The notes below the pieces were generated by a model. The model saw only the letters and a program-made list of their open reading frames with translations, was not told where the DNA came from and made no database searches. A DNA stretch of 64,000 bases from Gibbula magus (lineage: Eukaryota; Mollusca; Gastropoda; Trochida; Trochidae), in assembly GCA_936450465.1 (NCBI GenBank), contig OW388293.1:25631860-25695859 (forward strand), in the 5' to 3' direction. Shown piece by piece: positions 1 to 10,900 of this stretch (the stretch's first letter is position 1; each line of letters opens with the position of its first letter). The translations under genes and the position numbers were made by a program.

Positions 1-499
1 TCATATAATTAGAAAATAGTGCTGTTGTCATACATATCTTAATGTGACCGAAAGGAGGTAAAATGAGAATGTAAATAAAATGCTGTCTGTTATCAAGTAA
101 TATGAGCCTGTTTTACTTTTGTCAATCATGATTAATGTTAGATATTTTACAATAATTATTACATGTTTACAGTTTTTAAATTGTATATATTATGTCTTAT
201 ACTATTTTATGGTTGTTTTGTAATGCATTTTTTCCGTTTCTCATTTAGTTGATTTGACAAAAAAAATAAACATACATTGTGGAAAAGTTAGCACCCCGTG
301 GTCTATCGTATCATTTCACACATTACACCAACAACATGATACTCGTATATTCCTGACAATTATTGAATAAATAATCAACAAAGCGTTTACAGTGATTATG
401 TGTCAAAGTTGTTGAAGAAAATACAGTCGAAATACAAAGTACATGGTCTTTCATAGTAAAATGAAAGTGGATGAGAAGACTTATGGGATTCATCTGTAA
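1..499. other. AT-rich sequence, no gene seen
   Basis: I see no convincing exon, RNA gene or mobile element here. It lies upstream of the part that matches copy 2 of block R. If the nAChR-like gene at 2417-3302 is intact, this would be intron. Confidence 0.4.
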
Positions 500-2110
500 G
501 TAGATTTGTAATTGGACTTATAGCGGAGTCAATGATTTGTCACATTGTGGCGCTTCTCCACAGAGAAACAGACAACCCATTGCCCACAGTCAATCCCAAG
601 GTCAAATGTTATTACATGAGCACAACATAACAGCTTTGTCCTTGTCAAACAAGGAGTAATATATTACATGGATACAGTTTTACACCATGGCGTCTGCTGT
701 CCTTCATATTAGCATGTATTCTAACAATGATTTCAAAGAAACACCAACTTGTTTATCATCTGTAGTATTCTTAGCCACTACAAGACGATCGTTACACATT
801 TACAAGAATCTAAGGTCACGTAAAATTAAGGCAATGACTCCTTCGAACAATATTACCATAATGTCTTGTTTTGAATGTGTTACATTAACATAACGTTATA
901 TTCTTCTCTTGTCTTGTAAGGTATAATGATTTATATCTCTAAAGCCAACAGCCTTGTCCTACTCTTAGATGCAAACCAGGCAATGCCATACATGCAAACA
1001 ATAACATATCCTTGCAAGTCTTACACGTTGTGATGCATTACGGGAACCCAACATTACATATTTGCTCCTGTCTTAGAAGGTGTTATGTGTTACACGAACA
1101 AAACATTACACTCTGACACACTGTCACGTTGAGGCATGGCCCATGTCTGACAGCAAGCACAGCGATCCTTGTAGATCGGGGGAAATGATTGAGACGGAGA
1201 AAGTAGATGTTTCTTCTGTCTGGCTGGATAATGGTGATGGATGGTCTTGTCTCCTGAAGTTGTTTGTGTTCAAAACGGATGCTGAATAAGCAGACACTAG
1301 TTCCCATGGTGCCATTGATATGCAACAGTGTGAAATAAACGGATCTGTTTCATGAAAGGAGAAACAAAATGATGATAAACGAGTAAGCTTAACTTTTTTG
1401 GAAAAAATTTCAATTTCAAATATATTTATTCTCAACCATATTATCTCATGATGTTGTCATATAGCGTAATCTTGAAAATACTTTCAGTATGCCCATGTTT
1501 AAAACGTACTTTTGACATGAAATAACAACTGCATGATGATGACATCAGTTTTTAATTTGTTTTGATTTTTTTTAAAATATTTTGATTTAATCTCATGAGT
1601 TCGATTTTCAAGCTTTTAGGTTATGTTTAGGAAATTATGACGGAAATTTCCACAAATTGAATTATTTTCTACAAAATCTTTGAAACTTTATCATTCTTCT
1701 ATAGTTGCCCGGGATTGTATGGATGATTGTATGATGATATGGTTGTATCATGATGTTAATACAGCGAGCATTTGCATATGAATAAATCATTAACTACATG
1801 ATAAATTTCATCATATATTTTACTGAAGTCAGAAAAAACGTAACCGTAAGTCTCCTTGAATAATAAGAGGGTTGGGTGAGATATGCATCATTTGCTGCTC
1901 GTGCATATATGTGTGTGTCTAATCAAAACATAATCACTTTTACTTTACAAAGTAGATGTAATTTACATCTAAAGAGTTAAGCAATTTTGCTTAGTGGGTT
2001 ATAATTAAATGAACGTACGTGTGTACAGTTATTACCATGAACAAACATAGCTATTGTGACTTAACACAACACTACATTCCAACATTTTTTCAACGTTTTC
2101 TGCTTTTGGA
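500..2110. repeat. Block R copy 1, left part (paralogue of 28600-30130)
   Basis: This stretch aligns by eye, in the same orientation, with 28600-30130. Shared runs include the CAGACAACCCATTGC area (567 and 28652), the 960-1440 stretch against 28930-29425, and 1700-2110 against 29560-30130. Open frames in it (687-893, 1080-1435) are not shared intact with the other copy and look like chance. Because it lies upstream of the nAChR-like exons in both copies, it is best read as duplicated intron sequence. Confidence 0.65.
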
Positions 2111-2416
2111 ATGTTGTGGAGTAAAGTATTAAGGTACATTCTGTGTTAACTCTCTTTGTTGAAGTGGTGTACTTGTCACTTTTGAAATCGTTAAAGCACA
2201 TTGCTTTACTATGTTACAAAAATGTCAATATCACTGTGTGCAATATAAATTTGAAACCATTGCTCTCTTTCCCTGTTAAACTGCAAAGAAATTAGTTTTC
2301 CTTTATAGCATTGATAAGCTTAACAATTACAACAAAAGGATATTATTATGCAAAGCTTTACGTTGAATTGTAAGTTTAGTATCAAGGTGTATAATATTGT
2401 TTATTTCATGTTACAG

Positions 2417-2535
2417 AGGTGTACTACATGCTTACGTTCATCTGGATCGTCATGTCGATGTTATCATCAATCTGGATCTTGAATGTCCACAACAGAGGAC
2501 CTAGACGAGGCAAAGTGCCTGAAATTGTTAGATGG
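2417..2535 (+). CDS. Nicotinic acetylcholine receptor-like subunit, exon coding TM3
   Basis: This is an internal exon of a Cys-loop (nAChR-type) ligand-gated channel. After an acceptor with a pyrimidine-rich tract (TTATTTCATGTTACAG, AG at 2415-2416), the frame reads VYYMLTFIWIVMSMLSSIWI then LNVHNRGP and KVPEIVRW. That is the classic TM3 helix followed by the 'VLN.H.R.P...P.WVR' start of the cytoplasmic loop. The donor GTAGGT at 2536 leaves phase 0, which matches the acceptor at 2953-2954. The exon begins with two bases of a split codon, as the TM2 exon in copy 2 (28170-28256) would require. A second GT at 2601 gives the wrong phase. Upstream exons (signal peptide, ligand domain, TM1-TM2) are not in the 2.4 kb to the left. 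Family assignment is firm; subunit type and function are not determinable. Confidence 0.83.
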
Positions 2536-2954
2536 GTAGGTCTAGGTCTCTATTACTTGCAGCAAAAACAGGGGAGGAAACTACTTGAGGCAGATACAGG
2601 GTGAGGTAACTCTCATTTATGTATGTACGTCCAGCACTCTTATTTGAGTTCAATACAGGGGGAGGTTAGTCTAAGCTATGCAGTCGAGTTCTTGGTTCTG
2701 TTATTATAGTGCAGGAAAGGTTAGATAACTCTACACTATGCATGTGTTCTGTTCAGGCTCTGTTGCTTTAGCTAAATGCAGGGAAGGTAACTTTAAGCTA
2801 TGCATGTAAGGGGCGTCGCTATTTCTTCGATTTCGCCTTATAAGTGATAATGCTTTTTCAAATCCTCTACAATACATTGAAGTTATGAGGTTTGCTGACC
2901 CAAGGAAGTAATCTAACAATATAACGCATCTTTCTTAACAATGTCCCACTCCAG
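2536..2954 (+). other. Intron of the nAChR-like gene
   Basis: A 419-bp phase-0 intron from GTAGGT (2536) to CCAG (2951-2954). Splicing joins KVPEIVRW to IFLRSLKRLVC, which restores the conserved nAChR loop start 'VR.IFL..L.RL.C'. It contains three or four loose repeats of a motif like GGGAGGTTAGTCTAAGCTATGC (near 2600, 2655, 2715 and 2775). Confidence 0.7.
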
Positions 2955-3302
2955 ATTTTCCTCCGGAGTCTCAAACGCCTGGTGTGTCTGGGAAGTGACA
3001 GTTACTATCCTCTGGACGAGATGGAAACCATTAGTATGAGAGGCCTGGACAAGTCCATTGGCATCTCGAGCCCCGGAGACGGACCAATGAGAAACCAGGA
3101 CTCCCGACCCCCCACAAAGCTTGAGCGAGACGTGGAGGATATCGTGAAACAGGTCCACATGCTGACGACACGGGCTGCCATCACTGAGGCCAGACACGAC
3201 ATGCTCAGCGAATGGCAGCAAGTCGCCTTGGTGTTCGACAGGGTTCTGTTTTTCTTCTTCTTCCTGGTGTTTCTCATGTGTAGTGTTATTCTTCTCACAT
3301 AG
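2955..3302 (+). CDS. Nicotinic acetylcholine receptor-like subunit, last exon (loop and TM4)
   Basis: This is the terminal coding exon of the channel, 115 codons and a TAG stop at 3300-3302. Residues 1-12 (IFLRSLKRLVCL) continue the post-TM3 loop. Residues 13-85 are a short, charged cytoplasmic loop, including KLERDVEDIVKQVHMLTTR, the usual amphipathic helix before TM4. Residues 86-115 carry SEWQQVALVFDRVLFFFFF and the rest of TM4, matching the family's 'EW..VA.V.DR..F' signature. The protein stops directly after TM4, as many nAChR subunits do. The loop is short compared with most family members. No frame break is visible. The same TM4 part, truncated on its left, is repeated at 30862-31047. 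The first clear AATAAA after the stop is at 4304, too far away to be a secure poly(A) signal. Confidence 0.87.
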   Translation: MFLRSLKRLVCLGSDSYYPLDEMETISMRGLDKSIGISSPGDGPMRNQDSRPPTKLERDVEDIVKQVHMLTTRAAITEARHDMLSEWQQVALVFDRVLFFFFFLVFLMCSVILLT

Positions 3303-5337
3303 ATGTCCAGTTTCTTGCTAAGATCATTGGAAGTAGAAGTTTGCCATTAATCATCAGAAGTTCAAAATTCATATAAAATGAATTGTAAGAGGACAACTTC
3401 CATTTATATTTGTTTATTTATCTAACTGAAAGAGGTTTTATGTCATTTCCCATCGGATAAACATCAAGCATATCAAATGCTTATGTAAGAAGATGTTTGT
3501 TTTGATCATTGCAATCATTGTATTTATGGTTGTTAAGCATACTCAGTTTCGACATTTTTCATCGTATTAACATCAATCGGTTAACATATTATTAATGATA
3601 TTGTAAAAAGGTTTAACTCTTAGTTATCAGTGTCGATCTGTGTATTCATCTAACTGAAGAAGCTCAAACAGTTTCATTATTTATCATATTATCATCAACC
3701 AATTACATGTAATGTCAGACGGTTACAACTAACTATTTCGACCATACATTTTCATACCTCGATTTACACTCACCAATTATCCATAGTCAAAATGTATCAC
3801 GTATTTGATAATTAAAATATGTTGTTTCTTTCTATTTTAATTGCATTTATCTTAATGGAATGTTCTGGTTATATTTCAACACTATATATAATAGTGTAGC
3901 ATTCAATTTGCGCTCAAGTAGAGAAGATGTAATTTTTTAATATCAATAATATTTTCATTAATTTAAAATGTATTGTAAGTAAGGTTTCAAGTTAAAGATA
4001 CGTTTGGGTATCTTATCCAATCACAAGGTTTTGATTTAAAAGCTAAATATTTACAACAGAAACTAGTTCCTCTTATTGATCATTGTATTGATCTTATTGA
4101 GTTTCGAATATTCAAACTCCTTTTGCCAGAGAAGATAATTATAACATCAATTGGATAATAGTTTCTTCTAAAAATGTATCAGGTTTTGAGGGGCATTTAG
4201 AATTAGAAAACATAAGAACAGAAATATTTTCTGAATAACATTTTCTTTAATGTGAAAATACTCGATATTTCAGTATAGACTCCGAAACGTTGTGTATTTT
4301 CACAATAAAGAAGAAGTTATCCAGAACATTTTCCTGTTCCTAATATTGTATGGTTGAATGTTCAACTAATCCATGCCCTTCCTTGAACGTCTATTGGTTA
4401 AACTAACAAGTCTCTAATTCCTCATCAAATGTACAACCGTTCTATTAGAATCCAGTGAGTTCCTCAACATTGTTAATACACGAGTAATCAGAAAGATGAA
4501 GAAATGAGATGTTACGGTTCACATTGACAATGAATGAATGCATTTTTTTCAAATTCGATTGTTTTATTAATGAATTCAATTAGAATAATTCAAATATTTC
4601 ATGTTTTGAATTAAATAGTAAAGTTACAATTCGTTTGTATCCATACGTTTTTAAGGCCTTCTCATATATCATATCAATTTAATATAATGTTGATTATAAT
4701 ATTGGGATTTTTTCATTATTTATGATACAATGAGAATTGTACACGTTCATATATTTCCGGTCACTAAGAAGTCGAATATTGGTGTTAACCTTATATTTGT
4801 TTTATTAAAAAGAATGGAAAGGTAGTTATCGTGACTCAAATTATCATAGATAATAGAAAATAATGTTATTATTCATGAGACATTACAAAGATGACAGCGA
4901 CAATCTGGCTCCAATTTCATTGATTATTGGATAATAAACGTTGAAAGTGCTCTACCGTGGTTTGATGCATATGAGTCCCTATATTTAACATCTTTATTTG
5001 ATGAAGGAATTATATCGCGCCAAAGATATGTGTTTCTTGATTGCAAATGTATATGCTTGCACAACATTTACTTTGCCACTCACAAACACACATGTACACA
5101 TGTGTGTACCACTCACATATACATCCATGGTAAAAAAAAAGACACCCATACAAAACTCAAATCTATTTGTAAAGGCGCATACTTACTTTATTATTTTAGT
5201 ATAATCTGTAAACGTTCTTTGTCACACGTATTTGATTTGCACACAACAAGACTGACTGTATCAATAAAGTTGATAACGTAATTCTTTAATACAAATGTTT
5301 TTGGTAATAATATTGCACATTTTCCCTTTTTTCATAT
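3303..5337. repeat. Block R copy 1, 3' flank of the nAChR gene (paralogue of 31048-32290)
   Basis: The sequence after the stop codon matches 31030-31130 and then 31190-32250. The landmark AATTTCATTGATTATTGGAT occurs at about 4913 and 31853. About 680 bp (roughly 3400-4080) has no clear counterpart in copy 2. A short element-like stretch at 4240-4340 resembles 53326-53405. No gene is seen. Confidence 0.6.
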
Positions 5338-5387
5338 CTTCTGATATCAACTATATCAACTCGTGTTGATATAGTTGATATCAGAAG
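5338..5387. repeat. Perfect 23-bp-arm palindrome (palindromic element family P, copy 1)
   Basis: The arms 5338-5360 and 5365-5387 are exact reverse complements around a 4-base loop, TCGT. The block is followed by ACACTTGGGTGAGATTCTCT, a flank also found at about 26020. The paralogous sequence near 32270-32300 lacks it, so this is a short insertion of the same family as 25569-26042 and 32425-32785. Confidence 0.8.
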
Positions 5388-5746
5388 ACACTTGGGTGAG
5401 ATTCTCTATATATTTATTTTGGGTTCAATAACCAAATGTTTCATTCTTGCTAAAGCTTTCGTGAAGCTGAAAATGAATGTGAATAAGACCATTCAACCAT
5501 TGATCATGATTGTAGAGTTTTCTGATGAGAAATTGTATTTCATCGTTCTGTGTATAGTCTCTGGTCTACATTCAAAATGATACAGGTACCACTACGTGTT
5601 ATTTGTCTGGTTAGATTTCCTACTGTGTGTAAATATCACTGTTGTACGATTTGTATTCCTATAGTATTTATGTACTAACAAAACATTATCTGCACTAACA
5701 AACGCATTAACTGCAATCCAAACGTTGCGTTCATTCACTCTTGTAT

Positions 5747-5778
<32 letters not shown>
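5747..5778 (+). repeat. Poly-G tract, 32 consecutive G
   Basis: An uninterrupted run of G follows TTGTAT. It lies in a part of copy 1 without a clear counterpart in copy 2. Confidence 0.95.
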
Positions 5779-5779
<1 letters not shown>

Positions 5780-6079
5780 GTTTAATTCAACAAATCTGGT
5801 GCCGCTTTGGGAAAGAATCTAACAATTTCAAGAGGGAAATAATATCCATTTACTTTTGAAAAAGCTCAAATGTACGAAATTGATGATATTGAATGCTTTC
5901 TCAAATTGGACAGGATGGCTTTATATGTAGATAAGTTAACAAACTGGGTGTACATACAAGGGGTTTGGTTATGTTTGACAGTACCAACTACTGTCGGAAT
6001 TTATGGTTTTAACATTTGTGGTCTGATCACCCTCAGTAACGAATCGATTACTCTCTGAAGGTATTCATATGAGGTCAGG

Positions 6080-6250
6080 CATTCAACAACGCACAAATTT
6101 CAATATTACCACGTTAAATATCTAATTGCAACCAACCGCGCACAAATCGCAATCTGACCCTGCTCAATATCAAATTGCAACCTACCAACTGTGCAACAAT
6201 TACAATCTGATTGCTCTAAACGTGAGTCTAATTGCAACCAGACTGCGGTT
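6080..6250. repeat. Degenerate ~49-bp tandem repeat with TAATTGCAACCAACCG-like motif
   Basis: About three diverged units share 'GCACAAAT..CAAT', 'CTCAATAT' and 'AATTGCAACC'. A related version lies at 38730-38860, so the array predates the block R duplication. Confidence 0.55.
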
Positions 6251-7692
6251 TTAAAGTAACTTATTTTTGAAGGAAAATGGAAGTTAGTAAACAAGTGATA
6301 TATGTATATATTCATACATACCTCTGTGATTTTGTGTATGGGACCAGTTTGTTGTTGTAATTCTTGTTAATTTATCTTATCTCAACAATCATATCAGCTG
6401 TTAAGCTTACATGGTGTTTTGTTTGTTGCTTACCCCATGAAGTAACATTTCCTTTGATCAATTTGACGATTTATATAATATGTTACCATTGACAAGAACA
6501 TAAAATCTCATTTTGTAATAATCTATGAACTCATTGTAAATACGTCATGATCGGACTATACATATACACAGGTGAAATAAAGTACAGTATCTTGTCATTC
6601 GTGTTTGGACACAATTTTCAAAGACTGGCATATTAATTGAATAACAACAATTCATTTTGTAATATTAAACATGAACATTAATGAGGTGGTCCTTATTTTC
6701 CCTTGGCGAGTATATAAGGCACTTTACATCCCAGTGTCACGTAGCAGCCTGCATTGGAGTGATATTGGACTGATGATACTAATATCATGTAATTCATTAT
6801 GTTTAATGATCATTATGATTTAATTACTACAGAGTCTATTCATGCATCTTGAATGTATAATTATCTAGTTGCTACTGTGAATACAATGTTATGGTGTTAA
6901 TAAAAATTGTAATCGAACTCACTGTTCTTTGATGTGTTTGATGAGTGCAAGGATATTACAGGAAAACAAAACAATATATATATAAGAATCAGCAGTCAGT
7001 GTGCACATATAATATAATATCGATCCCTGAATCTAATATTCTCTCCAAGGTCGCCATCGAAGGAACGTGACAGAGAAAACTAGGGCTTGTCTATCAACTG
7101 ACTGATGAGATAACGTTATGGAATGGAATAAAGAACCCTTGGCGCTGCGCATAAATATTTGAAAACCAGTTTAAGGACACATGGGAGATGTACACATTAG
7201 AAGAGTACAATTAAATCTCTCTTGGTAACAAGCGAATGTGAAGATCGTACAGAAAAGGATATATGAGTTGTGACACAATAAGCAAAAAGTGTTCGATCGA
7301 ATCTGCATCAAGTGCCCTTTTGACAGACAGACAGAACATTTGATTTCTCAACCAACCAACGGTGATACATGAGAATATGAAATATATACATAAATAAACA
7401 AATATATACATGGCAAGGACTGGACACATCATTTGAATTGTTTTAAAACAATTTAAACAATTCATTCAGAAATATTTTCAATTTTAAAAAAAATGCTTAG
7501 TGCCTCTTTTGCATAATACTTATTGCATAGTATTCTTAGCTTGTCATCTTGACTTTTGTAGCATCTACATGTAAGACTGATTACGAGATTACTGTCCAAA
7601 GGTCAAACAGTCGGAGTCGGATACAAAATGAGTTATTGAATCTCTATACTTTTTACATACACAAAACACATTATTTCTAACAAATGAAAATA

Positions 7693-7984
7693 GGTGAGGT
7701 GAGTTGGGGTTTAACGCCGCTTTCAAGAGTATTTCACTTATATCACGGCTGCTAGTATTATGGCAGGGAGAAAGCCCGCATCGCCATGTGGCTATGCCGG
7801 TGAAACCTGCGAGCATCGGCTGGAACTAGCGAACCATGGGTGGTACTGTGCTGAAATTCAGTGTAGCATTGCGTGTAGAACAGTTCTATACTGCAGACAA
7901 AGCTGCCGTGCCTCTGGCGGGATTCGAACCACGGACCTCTTGATCCAAAGCCGAACGCGCTAACCACTGCGCTATCCCGCCCCT
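7693..7984 (-). mobile_element. tRNA-derived SINE (SINE-A) with 12-bp target duplication
   Basis: Read on the minus strand, the element starts with a tRNA-like head. It has GATAGCGCAGTGGTTAGCGC (A-box region) and GTGGTTCGAATCCCGCC (B box). A body follows that ends in AACGCCGCTTTCAAGAG-type sequence, TTTAACGCCGC being familiar from molluscan SINEs. The direct repeat CAAATGAAAATA flanks it at 7681-7692 and 7985-7996. The two paralogues (about 38340 and 43745) have the uninterrupted site. The open frames here are internal to the element and not genes. Confidence 0.85.
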
Positions 7985-7996
7985 CAAATGAAAATA

Positions 7997-10900
7997 AAAC
8001 ATTCATTAAGCAAATGCCATGTCAAAGTATTCAAATTTTTTTATATTGTTTTTATTAATTCTAGCCTTTGACTATGAACGTTTCAATCTTCAAAATAATT
8101 ATACTGGTAAACAATTAAATTGTGGGAAATGATTGACAGCAAATGCCAGAAACTGATTTCAAATGGACAATAATGACGCCAAGATGGTTTTGAAATAACT
8201 AGCTTGAGAATAGTATTTCTATTTGTGTGAAATTAGATCCAGCTCTTAATGTTGAAAACACAAATAAACTTTTCTGTTCAAAAACTTATGAACTCTCCTT
8301 TATATTCTCCTGAATATTTACTTTATATTTTTACTTTATATATATAAACCCAAACGTCAGTCTATATTTCGGTATAAAATCAGTTAATGAGTTGTACAAA
8401 ATTACCATTTACTGATGTTATATCCAGCATTTAATTTTTAAACACAAATCAACTTTTCTATTAAAAAAACTAATGAAGTCTCTTTTTAATGTTTTGCTCT
8501 AAAAATGTCTAAGGTCTTGAAGTTTACTGAGACCCAAAAGTCTGTCTATTTTCTGCCGGTGCATATAATCAGTTTAATTGGTTGTACACAAAATCATTTA
8601 CAGGGGATATACATGTCGTATCAGAACATCAAGTACCGAGATTGACAAGTTTCACCAGTCGGGTAAAACACGTTCACCTTCTCAAGAACCCCTTGTTTTC
8701 ATGGTTTTCGTACATTATGTGTGGTGGAATTGTCCTTCTTAATAAAACATATAAATGATAAAAAGGCAAATAGTACTAACGACAATGTCTTCTTTATGTT
8801 CCTCCCTCAGTATTCACTTGACAAATGCATAAATGATGAACCAGAAACGGCAGGGTAGAACAATGAAGAAGTTGCAAATCAACATATTTGCGTTCTCTAA
8901 AGAATCGCCAATGTAGAAGTGCCGAGCATGCTATGACATTGACATGACAACTGATTACGGCTGAATCTATTTATTGGTGGTCATTATTTGTGTCAAATTC
9001 AGACAATATTTCTTCCTCAATTTGAATCTACCAGTAGTCACACAAGCGCTTATCTTCATTGGTTTAAAGAAACAGAATGAACACCTATGTTTGTGGAAAC
9101 TATCTTCGAGGGGATCTGTTTTTGCATGTATGCCATATATGCATGATATATGTCATGTCCATTTGAGTCATTCTGCCATGGACGTTATGTTGATGAAGAA
9201 TATTTTTCCCTCGAAATGCATGTCTTCACAAATTCCCACGTCGGACTGACAATTTAACGTTCAAATTTTAAAATACAGTTTTAATATTTTTAGTCAATGT
9301 TGTTACTATAACATACTTTCATCAAATCAAACCATTTCAGCATTCAGTCATTTAAAACATTATTCAAAGTGACAAAACTTTCATTATTCACTTCGATAAA
9401 CACAGCGACAAGCAAGTAAACAAAAGGATGACGAGATGCTACTAAACTGCAATCAATGGTCCTCAAGTCGACATTAGGGAATGAGTTTTCAGACAAATGG
9501 AGATCCTTTATTTGATTGCCATGTGGGTCCAAAGTTTGAAGCATAATTACTTTGTGAACGATCCCCTTTCAGTGGGATACCTTTGTACGATAACGAGCAT
9601 CTGCATAATACATGGGGGAGATCATGGTAATGTAGTTCCGATGTTTAATGCCATCTATCAATTAAGATAAAGAAATTGATTGATTGCTTTCGTTTTTTAT
9701 ATGATAACGTTCTTCCTTGAAGGAAACGCTTTCATTGTCAATTTGATTGTTGGGCCACCTCCGATAGTGTAGTTCAAATGTCACTATTTAAGTAATTGAA
9801 TCAAATCAATTAAGATGAAACGTCTTTGCTGACACATGTATTGGGTATAGGGGTCTGTAAGATAGCAACATTTTTCTTTTTGGGGAGCTTTGTGTACTTC
9901 ATTTAAAGGGACACTTCCAAATGTGTCTCTGTACAGATGAGAGTTAATTGTGGAGCCCTTTTATCTACACTTCCGGTATCGTTGCAATGGTTGACTTACT
10001 TACAATTTTGTGATACAGATGTAGTATGATAGTTTCATGATGTTTTTTTTCTGGTCTTTACGTTCTTCTCAGAAGAAAAAGTTTTCATTCAATTTGATCG
10101 TTGGGTCACTTCTGATAGTATTTTGATATTTTGATTTCTATAGCACCTAACTTCCATCCTATACAGGTTACTCAGTGGCACTGTTTACAGTAACTTGAGA
10201 AGAATGTAGTTACTAATCAAATGTATGTTTCAAGGTGTCTTAAAAGAGTCTTTAACTGGGGTTCCTCAGAGACAGTTCTGGTATCTTTTGATACTTAGGT
10301 CCAGCTTTAATTACAGATGCTAGGGATCACTTCGTGTAACCTTTCGCTTTGGTAATTACTTAATGAGTGATCGACTGCTGTCATCAGGTTTACATCAAAA
10401 GAGGTATTATTTTCACATAAATATTGTCACTGAGTGTAGTCAAGTTTGCGTCATTAGAGGAGTTTTATTCATGTATAAACTACCATTGACGTGAACCAAA
10501 CAGTAATTTCAGCGTCAAGTTCTGATAAGGTGCGACTTGTCTGCAATAACATTACGTTCTTACTTAACGAGATTTAGAATACTGTTTATTTTATCATTAT
10601 CCCTGTCAGAGAATCTTCTTTCTATTAAAGGTGACACGATAATTTCAGTTCATCATGGCGAGTTTGAAGTCATCCTGTAAATGTTGCAGAAACTGGTCGT
10701 CCTTTAGACGGATCCATAATCATTGAATTTGAATTAATTGTATAGGGTCACCCCATGCCTTATATTTGCAGAGTGCTTATATATGATTATGACAAAACTC
10801 TAGACTTCTATTGGACAACCAAACTGAGTTTAAAGTCTAATAACACATGTAAAGATATTCCTTTTTGGGAGAAGGATAACGTAACGAAAACGTTTCAGAC

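Larger units (their letters stand above)
5388..7680. repeat. Block R copy 1, middle part (paralogues 32770-32830, 38600-39560, 37900-38200)
   Basis: 5400-5600 matches 32290-32410 and 32770-32830, on either side of an element inserted there. 5940-6960 matches 38600-39560, and 7000-7500 matches 37900-38200 and 43440-43750. 5600-5940 is unique apart from the poly-G tract. Short open frames (5392-5580, 5870-6058, 7211-7465) are not kept in the paralogues. No gene is seen. Confidence 0.6.

Noticed and set aside
2601..2606. Alternative donor GTGAGG for the TM3 exon
   Set aside because: It would leave a phase that does not fit the acceptor at 2953-2954. The donor at 2536 restores the conserved protein.
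6711..6905. TATATAAGGC followed about 190 bp later by AATAAA, as a small transcription unit
   Set aside because: The TATA-like word is not kept in the paralogue near 39325 and no exon lies between. A second TATATAAGGC at about 29734 has no shared context.
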